Source: WJLG01 sp964602485 (lineage in GTDB: Bacteria > Patescibacteriota > Patescibacteriia > Patescibacteriales > WJLG01). Taken from it: a stretch of DNA of 64,000 nt. Below the pieces are notes generated by a model. It did no database searches. It was not told the DNA's origin and saw only the letters and a list, made by a program, of their open reading frames with translations. Where the stretch lies: NCBI GenBank assembly GCA_964602485.1, contig CAZRQU010000001.1, positions 1-64,000 on the forward strand, given 5' to 3'. The position numbers and the translations under genes were made by a program. Every line of letters starts with the position of its first letter. Positions within the stretch are counted from its first letter, which is position 1. Shown piece after piece: positions 58,363-64,000 of the stretch.

Positions 58363-59073
58363 ATGGCAGAAGAAAATAAACAATCGAATAATAAAGAGGC
58401 CAAAGAAGGACAAGGCAAGAAGGAAATGAATAAGAAGCCAAAGACAGACAGAAAAGAAACAGTTGGCAACAAGAGAAATGGAGGCAAGCCGTCAAGGTTC
58501 AGAAAGGATAGACGGGGCGCTGACAAGAAAGATGATTTTGATCAGAGGATATTGGATATAGCCAGAGTGACCAGAGTTATGGCCGGAGGAAAAAGAATGC
58601 GTTTCAGGGCTTGTGTGGCAGTTGGTGATAAAAAAGGGAAGATAGGCGTTGGAGTAGCTAAGGGAGCTGATGTGACCATTGCGGTCAATAAGGCCGTCAA
58701 CAAGGCTAAAAGGACAATGATAGATGTGCCTATGGTCAATGATACCATCCCTCACGAGATATATAACAAGTTCGGTGCCGCTAAGTTGATATTCAAACCG
58801 ACCAAGACCGGTCGCGGTGTTATCGCTGGAGGCGTGGTGCGCGTCGTTTTGGAATTGGCTGGCATAAAGAATATAACCAGTAAGATACTAGGAACCAACA
58901 ATAAGTTGAATAATGCCAAATGCACTGTTGAAGCTTTGAGCAGGTTGAAAAAAGTTGATAATGGCAAGAAGAAGATCGAGAAAAAAGAAGAAGCTGGTAA
59001 TAAAGGAAAAGATAAGAAGGACAACAATAAAGAGAACGCCGGAAATACTAAAGATGAAAAGAATAAAAAGTAA
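58363..59073 (+). CDS. rpsE: 30S ribosomal protein uS5 with charged extensions at both ends
   Basis: 236 residues versus about 165. The core (about residues 50-195) has VTRVMAGGKRMRFRACVAVGDKKGKIGVGVAKGADV, PHEIYNKFGAAKLIFKPTKTGRGVIAGGVVRVVLELAGI. The first 50 residues are Lys/Asn/Glu-rich and the last 40 are Lys/Glu/Asn-rich, probably disordered. The next gene is rplO; no uL30 gene lies between. Confidence 0.96.
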   Translation: MAEENKQSNNKEAKEGQGKKEMNKKPKTDRKETVGNKRNGGKPSRFRKDRRGADKKDDFDQRILDIARVTRVMAGGKRMRFRACVAVGDKKGKIGVGVAKGADVTIAVNKAVNKAKRTMIDVPMVNDTIPHEIYNKFGAAKLIFKPTKTGRGVIAGGVVRVVLELAGIKNITSKILGTNNKLNNAKCTVEALSRLKKVDNGKKKIEKKEEAGNKGKDKKDNNKENAGNTKDEKNKK

Positions 59074-59078
59074 AAAAT

Positions 59079-59489
59079 ATGGCTTTAAGATCAGACAATA
59101 TAAAAACCAATAAAAAAAAGAGGAAAAGGGTCGGTCGTGGAAATTCTTCCGGCGATGGTAACTATTGTGGTAGAGGAATGAAAGGGCAAAAGGCCAGGTC
59201 AGGTGTTTCTGGACTTAAGCGCCTTGGTATGAGACAGATGCTTTTGGCCACTCCTAAGGTGCGTGGTTTTAAGTCGGATAAACCCAAAGATCAGATCGTA
59301 AAGATCTCACAGATAAATAAGAATTTCAAAGATGGCGACAAGATCGATCCATCCGCTTTGGTCAAGAAGGGCTTGGTAGACAAGGTTAGATCCCCAATAA
59401 AGATATTGGGCGGAGAGGACCTTAAGGTCAAAGTTGATTTCAAGGGAGTAAAATTAAGCTCAAGTGTCATCGAACAGCTTAAAAAATAG
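59079..59489 (+). CDS. rplO: 50S ribosomal protein uL15
   Basis: 136 residues: KKKRKRVGRGNSSGDGNYCGRGMKGQKARSG at the N-terminus and a short KIDPSALVKKGLVDK...VKILGGEDLKVKVDF C-terminus. It directly follows rpsE (5 bp). Confidence 0.95.
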   Translation: MALRSDNIKTNKKKRKRVGRGNSSGDGNYCGRGMKGQKARSGVSGLKRLGMRQMLLATPKVRGFKSDKPKDQIVKISQINKNFKDGDKIDPSALVKKGLVDKVRSPIKILGGEDLKVKVDFKGVKLSSSVIEQLKK

Positions 59490-59498
59490 GATCAAATT

Positions 59499-60776
59499 AT
59501 GAAAGTATTCGACAAACTATCTCAGATATGGAGGGCTCGGGACCTAAGGAAGAATATAATATTCGTCCTGATGATGTTGGTTATTTTCAGGTTCGCTGCT
59601 CATATACCCATACCTAGTGTCAACGCTCAGGCTCTAAGGGAACTTTTTTCCTCTAACCAGATGTTAGGTCTTTTGAATCTTTTTTCTGGCGGAGGAATGC
59701 AGAATTTTTCCATAGTGATGATGGGTATAGCTCCGTACATCACGGCTTCCATCATATTTCAACTGCTAGCGATGGTCATTCCGGCCTTGGAAGAGATGCA
59801 AAAAGAGGAAGCTGGGCGACAGAAGATAAATATGTGGACAAGATGGGCCACGGTGCCCTTGGCCGCTATGCAGTCTCTTTCAATGATAACTTTGTTAAGA
59901 AGGTCTTCTTATGATATTTTGGGTGATGTTTCTTCTTTTGATCTTTTTTCCATGGTCACAGTGATCACTGCCGGTACAGTCTTCCTTATGTGGATAGGCG
60001 AATTGATCAGTGAGAAGAATATAGGTAACGGAATATCTTTACTGATATTTGCCGGTATAATTTCCAGTTTACCTCAAGCGATACAACAGACAGTGGCTAC
60101 TTATGATCCGAGTCAATTGTTTACTATAATAAGTTTCGTGGCTATAGCCGTTATTACGGTTATTGGCATAGTGATCATAAACGAAGGGCAGAGAAAGATA
60201 CCAGTACAACATGCTCGACAGGTTAGGGGGCATAAGATGTATGGAGGAACTTCCACTCATTTGCCTTTAAGAGTCAATATGGCTGGCGTGATACCTATAA
60301 TATTCGCTATTGCCTTGGTCACTTTTCCGGCTACTTTGGCTCAATTCTTCAGAGGAGCCAAAACTGCGTGGATAGCCGACCTTTCACAGTGGGTTATAGA
60401 TATTCTTAATAACCAATTGATATACGGTATATTCTATTTTGTGTTGGTGTTCGCTTTCACTTATTTTTACACTGAAGTGATCTTCCATCCTGACAGGATA
60501 GCTGAGAATTTGCAGAAACAGGGAGCTTTCATCCCTGGTATCAGACCAGGTTCCAACACCAGGGATTATCTGGCTTACACTGTCCATAGGATAGTTTTCG
60601 TAGGCGCTTTGTTCTTGGCTGGCATAGCCATTCTCCCATTGATAATGAGATATTTTACCGGCACTCAATCATTGGCCATTGGAGGAACCAGTTTATTGAT
60701 AGTCGTTTCAGTTGTGGTTGAAACCGTCAAACAGATAGAATCGCAATTAACAATGAGAGAATACGAATCCAAATAG
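59499..60776 (+). CDS. secY: Protein translocase channel subunit SecY
   Basis: 425 residues with ten expected membrane segments. Landmarks: FRFAAHIPIPSVNAQAL, GIAPYITASIIFQLL, the cytoplasmic loop EGQRKIPVQHARQVRG, LRVNMAGVIPIIFAIAL, and the C-terminal loop FYTEVIFHPDRIAENLQKQGAFIPGIRPG. It forms the pore used by SecD/SecF. Last gene before the operon terminator. Confidence 0.97.
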   Translation: MKVFDKLSQIWRARDLRKNIIFVLMMLVIFRFAAHIPIPSVNAQALRELFSSNQMLGLLNLFSGGGMQNFSIVMMGIAPYITASIIFQLLAMVIPALEEMQKEEAGRQKINMWTRWATVPLAAMQSLSMITLLRRSSYDILGDVSSFDLFSMVTVITAGTVFLMWIGELISEKNIGNGISLLIFAGIISSLPQAIQQTVATYDPSQLFTIISFVAIAVITVIGIVIINEGQRKIPVQHARQVRGHKMYGGTSTHLPLRVNMAGVIPIIFAIALVTFPATLAQFFRGAKTAWIADLSQWVIDILNNQLIYGIFYFVLVFAFTYFYTEVIFHPDRIAENLQKQGAFIPGIRPGSNTRDYLAYTVHRIVFVGALFLAGIAILPLIMRYFTGTQSLAIGGTSLLIVVSVVVETVKQIESQLTMREYESK

Positions 60777-60800
60777 ACATAGATATATTATAAGAAGCGA

Positions 60801-60824
60801 AAAGCCCTGCCTAGGGGCTTTTTT
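60801..60824 (+). terminator. Terminator of the ribosomal operon
   Basis: AAGCCC pairs with GGGCTT around TGCCTAG, followed by T residues. It ends the long operon 25 bp after secY. Confidence 0.8.
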
Positions 60825-60841
60825 GTTGGTGAAAAATGTAC

Positions 60842-60872
60842 TATAATGATATTGTAGCAGGTGACACCTGCT
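60842..60872 (+). promoter_or_regulatory. Promoter with operator-like palindrome
   Basis: TATAAT at 60842-60847 has no good -35 (T-rich terminator tail). Immediately behind, AGCAGGTG-A-CACCTGCT at 60856-60872 is a perfect 8-bp inverted repeat centred on one base, covering the expected transcript start. It could be a repressor site or a short 5' RNA hairpin. Confidence 0.5.
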
Positions 60873-60897
60873 GTATTAGAATTTTCGTTAAAAACAT

Positions 60898-61194
60898 ATG
60901 GGAAAAATATCCGATCTACCAAAAGCAGGCCCTAAATTTAGGGCAAAAAACCACATAAGCAGTTTTCGGCGCAAACTGAAAAGTGCTTGCCGACATGGAG
61001 GATTGAAGAATCTTGAAGATAATATACCGGCCATAGTGGATGTCATAAAGGATTATGAGGAATACATACAGGAAGGCAGGTTTTCTCGTCGTCAAAAGAT
61101 AGCAGCCAGACGAAAGATAAAAAAGATAGATGATAATCTTTCTAGAGATGATATTAGGGAGATAAATAAGATATTGGACCATTTAAGGGATTAA
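60898..61194 (+). CDS. Small basic helical protein of unknown function
   Basis: 98 residues, strongly basic. Residues 12-40 (GPKFRAKNHISSFRRKLKSA) suggest nucleic-acid contact; the rest is helical, with VDVIKDYEEYIQEGRFSRRQKIAARRKIKKI. No family recognised. It opens a three-gene unit between secY and adk and sits behind the palindrome at 60856. Confidence 0.55.
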   Translation: MGKISDLPKAGPKFRAKNHISSFRRKLKSACRHGGLKNLEDNIPAIVDVIKDYEEYIQEGRFSRRQKIAARRKIKKIDDNLSRDDIREINKILDHLRD

Positions 61195-61195
61195 A

Positions 61196-61852
61196 ATGAC
61201 TCAAGCAAACAACCTGTCAGAAAAACAAATAAGGGAAAAGCTCAGAGGAGAGAGTTTGGGTTCTGTTTTTAGTTCCAAAGTAAGAGGCAATCTTGACGCC
61301 AGTAGTACTAAAGCTGGAAAAGAAAGGTTGGCGGATAGATTAGCTGGCAAAAGCCTTAGCCAAAGAAAGGCTGTATATAAAGAATTGGGTATAGGTGGTC
61401 GGGGCATACAGCGTATAGAAAGTATGATAGTTGGAAAGAGGGAGCCGACAAGAATGGAGAAGAAGATGATGAGAAGGAAGCAAGAATCTAAGAAAAGAAG
61501 GAATATCATGATGTCCAAAAGATCGGCAGAGGAGTCTGGAGGTATCTCTTCTTCAGGAGGGGCTACGGGTTATGAAGAAAGTACGGGCGAATTTGCCGGT
61601 GGGCAAGTTAGAACTAAAAGCAGGGTCTCTATGGTGGGGCGTAAAGCGGATAAGAATGAAAGTGGCACTGCCTTGGGGGGTGCTAAAAAGAAAGGTTTTG
61701 CTTTGGACGATCCTGGCAGTAAAAGAGGTTTTGCCGGAGGCAAGGGGGCATCTGGACCAAGTAAAGGAGGGTTTGCTGGAAAACCAAGCAAGAAAAGCGG
61801 TTTAGGAGGGCCATCCACTCCCGGCGGCGGCGGTCGCCCCTTGGGGTTTTGA
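61196..61852 (+). CDS. Hypothetical protein with disordered Gly/Lys-rich tail
   Basis: 218 residues, 1 bp after the previous stop. The first 105 residues are helical and basic (LSEKQIREKLRGESLGSVFSSK; KMMRRKQESKKRRNIMMSK); the rest is low complexity with repeated GFAGG/GFAGK units and ends GGPSTPGGGGRPLGF. No known domain. The composition resembles RNA-binding or phase-separating tails, but this is only a comparison. Confidence 0.55.
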   Translation: MTQANNLSEKQIREKLRGESLGSVFSSKVRGNLDASSTKAGKERLADRLAGKSLSQRKAVYKELGIGGRGIQRIESMIVGKREPTRMEKKMMRRKQESKKRRNIMMSKRSAEESGGISSSGGATGYEESTGEFAGGQVRTKSRVSMVGRKADKNESGTALGGAKKKGFALDDPGSKRGFAGGKGASGPSKGGFAGKPSKKSGLGGPSTPGGGGRPLGF

Positions 61853-61869
61853 ATCATTAATTGTATTAT

Positions 61870-62844
61870 ATGATATTAACTCTTGTATTGTTCGTAATTG
61901 GTTTTATTTTTTTGATCAAGGGAGCCGACATATTGGTTGACGGCTCTTCTTCTATTGCCAAGAAGATGAAGATATCAGATATGGTCATTGGGTTGACTAT
62001 CGTTGCTTTTGGTACTTCAGCTCCGGAATTGATAATTAGCTCCATAGCTTCTTTCAAAGGTAGCACCGGAATATCTTTAGGTAATATAATTGGTTCCAAT
62101 ATATCCAATACTTTATTAATACTGGGAACAGCCGCTATTATAACACCCTTAGTGATCAAGAAACATACGATCCACAAAGAGATACCATTCTCTCTGTTGG
62201 CGGTGATAGCGGTGGCTATAATGATAAATGATTTTGCTATGGACGGGCATACCTTGAATGCTCTTACCAGAAGCGATGGCTTGGTCTTGATACTCTTCTT
62301 TATTATATTCATGTATTATACTTTTGGAATGAGCAATAATAAGGAAAGCGTACTTGAGGGTATGACCTCGAAGAACGAAGTGGAAGAATTCCATAATTTT
62401 AAATCCGTAGCGATGATAGTGATCGGTTTGTTTGGATTGTTTCTCGGTGGTAAATGGATAGTCGAAGGGGCAACTGAGATAGCGTTGACCCTTGGTCTGT
62501 CAGAGGCTTTGGTCGGTTTGACCATTGTAGCTATTGGAACATCCTTGCCGGAATTGGCCGCTTCGGCCGTAGCTGCTCGCAGAGGGAAGGCTGATATGGC
62601 TATCGGGAATGTGATCGGTTCCAATATTTTTAATTTTTTATGGGTGCTGGGAGTGGCTTCTACCATTAGTCCTATTGATTTCGATACTATTCTTAATTTT
62701 GATATCCTGTCTTTGATAGGAGCTACTTTCATTTTGATATTGTTGATGTATATGGGAAAGAAAAGAGTATTGGATAAATACGAAGGTCTTGCTCTTTTGG
62801 GGTTATATTTCTTTTACATAAGTTTTTTAATTTATAGAGGATAG
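61870..62844 (+). CDS. Calcium/sodium antiporter (CaCA family)
   Basis: About 324 residues from the ATG at 61870; a TTG at 61861 would add three residues. The two inverted alpha-repeats are clear: VIGLTIVAFGTSAPELIISSIASFKGSTGISLGNIIGSNISNTLLILG (first; Ser-Pro-Glu region) and LVGLTIVAIGTSLPELAASAVAARRGKADMAIGNVIGSNIFNFLWVLG (second), each with the GxSAPE/GTSLPE and GNxxGSN motifs that coordinate ions. Ten membrane segments are expected. Its presence within the secY-adk interval is unusual. Confidence 0.92.
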   Translation: MILTLVLFVIGFIFLIKGADILVDGSSSIAKKMKISDMVIGLTIVAFGTSAPELIISSIASFKGSTGISLGNIIGSNISNTLLILGTAAIITPLVIKKHTIHKEIPFSLLAVIAVAIMINDFAMDGHTLNALTRSDGLVLILFFIIFMYYTFGMSNNKESVLEGMTSKNEVEEFHNFKSVAMIVIGLFGLFLGGKWIVEGATEIALTLGLSEALVGLTIVAIGTSLPELAASAVAARRGKADMAIGNVIGSNIFNFLWVLGVASTISPIDFDTILNFDILSLIGATFILILLMYMGKKRVLDKYEGLALLGLYFFYISFLIYRG

Positions 62845-62849
62845 ACATT

Positions 62850-63515
62850 ATGAAAAAAAAGACGATGATAGTTTTTTTAGGACCTCCGGGGTCTGGAAAA
62901 GGCACTCAAGCAGACAGTGTTTCGGAAAAGACGGGATTGCCAAAAATATCAGTAGGCGGGATATTTAGGCGAGAGATAGCTAGCGGTTCGAAGATAGGTA
63001 AAAAGGTCGAAGAGCGTATCGAGAAAGGGAAATTGATAACAACTGACCTTACCAACGAATTGTTGTCCAAAGAATTGGCTTCGATAAATTCTGACTCTGG
63101 GTTCATTCTTGACGGTTACCCAAGAAAAGAGGATCAAATAGAATATACTCAAAGCAAAATAGATGAATTTTTGGAGCATGGTGGGAGCGCTTTTGTGATC
63201 TATATAGATATTACGGATAATGTGGTCAAAGAAAGAATAGGCGGAAGAAGATCTTGTTCTTGCGGAGAGAGTTTTCATATAAAATATGACCCCCCAAAAG
63301 AGATGGGCATATGTGATACTTGCGGTAAGCAGCTATTCCAACGTGAAGATGATTCTGATGAAGCGGTTGAAAAGAGGCTAGAGATCTTCCATAAGGAGAA
63401 TGAACCTATATTGGATTATTTCAAAGATAAGGATTGTTTTTATAAAATAAATGGCAAACAGCCGATCAAAGAGGTCGAGAAAGAGATATTTGATCTATTG
63501 AATTTGGGGGAATAA
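62850..63515 (+). CDS. adk: Adenylate kinase with zinc-binding lid
   Basis: 221 residues. P-loop GPPGSGKGTQ (residues 11-20), NMP-binding region with the expected Arg (FRREIASGSKIG), DGYPRKEDQ, and a lid with CSCG...CDTCG instead of the Cys-less lid of E. coli. Interconverts ATP + AMP and 2 ADP. It follows the antiporter after 5 bp. Confidence 0.96.
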   Translation: MKKKTMIVFLGPPGSGKGTQADSVSEKTGLPKISVGGIFRREIASGSKIGKKVEERIEKGKLITTDLTNELLSKELASINSDSGFILDGYPRKEDQIEYTQSKIDEFLEHGGSAFVIYIDITDNVVKERIGGRRSCSCGESFHIKYDPPKEMGICDTCGKQLFQREDDSDEAVEKRLEIFHKENEPILDYFKDKDCFYKINGKQPIKEVEKEIFDLLNLGE

Positions 63516-63519
63516 ACAT

Positions 63520-64000
63520 ATGACCAGTAAGAAAACAAAAGAAGAAATAAAGATATTAAGAGAAGGAGGGAAAAAGCTTTCATCTATTTTGAAGAAGGTT
63601 AAAAAAGAGGTAAGGCCGGGGGTAAGTACTGAATTCTTGGAAGAGATCGCTTGTAAACTTATGAAAGAAGCTGGAGGGCGTCCTGCTTTTAAGAATTTTG
63701 AGATATTCTCCGGTGAATATTTTCCTACGGCTTTATGCACCTCGATAAACGAAGAAGTGGTTCATGCTCCGGCGATTCCCGGCAGAGTGCTTGAAGAAGG
63801 GGATATGATCGGGATCGATGTCGGGATGGAGTATCCCCTGAATGGCGGTAAAGTGGATAACAGATACTCTCGCCTAGGAGGGTTTTATACTGATATGTCG
63901 CAAACCGTGGCTGTTGGTAAAATAAGCAAAGAAAAGATCAAGATAATGGAAACGACCAAAAAATGTTTGGAATTGGCGATAAAAAAAGCTAAACCAGGCA
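63520..64000 (+). CDS. map: Methionine aminopeptidase, 3' end cut by window
   Basis: The frame opens at ATG 63520 and is still open at the window end (160 codons). It reads MTSKKTKEEIKILREGGKKL, PTALCTSINEEVVHAPAIPG with the substrate-binding His, GDMIGIDVGMEY and GGFYTDMSQTVAVGKISKE, which supply the first two metal-binding Asp residues of type I MetAP. An insertion (NGGKVDNRYSRLG) lies between them. The rest of the metal site lies beyond the window. adk-map is the usual order after secY. Confidence 0.93.
   Translation, partial: MTSKKTKEEIKILREGGKKLSSILKKVKKEVRPGVSTEFLEEIACKLMKEAGGRPAFKNFEIFSGEYFPTALCTSINEEVVHAPAIPGRVLEEGDMIGIDVGMEYPLNGGKVDNRYSRLGGFYTDMSQTVAVGKISKEKIKIMETTKKCLELAIKKAKPG

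Noticed and set aside
1..64000. Recoded genetic code with TGA as glycine, as in Gracilibacteria
   Set aside because: TGA ends several genes at the expected length (8245, 22150, 33277, 43681, 47752) and does not interrupt conserved domains.

Overview
This window is a chromosomal segment of a Patescibacteria (CPR) genome, most likely a Parcubacteria-type lineage. The indications are: a gap-free S10-spc cluster with no uL30 gene between rpsE and rplO, ribosomal proteins carrying lysine/glutamate-rich tails, secreted proteins with repeated Gly-x-Ala-Trp / GWISF motifs, a prepilin cluster with GF[T/S]xxE cleavage sites, NIF3-, U32- and FemX-type genes, and very few Shine-Dalgarno sequences. TGA, TAA and TAG all act as stops (TGA ends the genes at 8245, 22150, 33277 and 47752), so the code is standard and not the UGA-glycine code of Gracilibacteria/SR1. 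A 100-N scaffold gap lies at 50493-50592.

Layout. 1-8.7 kb: surface and pilus region (cut secreted protein, tail-fibre-like adhesin, GW-repeat/PKD protein, four-helix-bundle protein, four pilin-like proteins, a small membrane protein). 8.7-13.3 kb: ligA, gatC and gatA embedded in repeat-filled spacers. 13.3-14.7 kb: tRNA-Ser(GGA) with a duplicated 173-bp module and a small AT-rich gene, resembling a mini-island. 15.3-24.2 kb: secD (with parvulin-like insertions), secF, proS, mreB, mreC, mreD, mrdA. 24.2-34.8 kb: ileS, lemA, htpX, NIF3-like, U32 peptidase-like, ruvA, FemX-like, MurE-like. 35.2-43.7 kb: rpoB, rpoC, rpmB, M50 protease. 43.9-63.5 kb: rpsL, rpsG, fusA, tuf, rpsJ and the ribosomal cluster to secY, then three non-ribosomal genes, adk, and map cut by the window end.

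The most striking unexplained feature is a family of intergenic sequences built from degenerate 7-bp units, often as two inverted arms around a short centre. Different gaps use different heptamers but keep the 7-bp period. The same tracts appear inside coding sequences (ileS, the U32 gene, and the leader peptides of two prepilins), where three heptamers are read as seven codons without breaking the frame. I know of no named family for these.

Regulation is readable in places. Nine candidate sigma70-type promoters have a spacer of exactly 17 bp; rpoB and rplC each have an intrinsic-terminator-like hairpin between promoter and start codon; tuf has a compact branched leader; the murE-like transcript is predicted to be nearly leaderless. 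All functional calls rest on motif recognition by eye; no database search was run.
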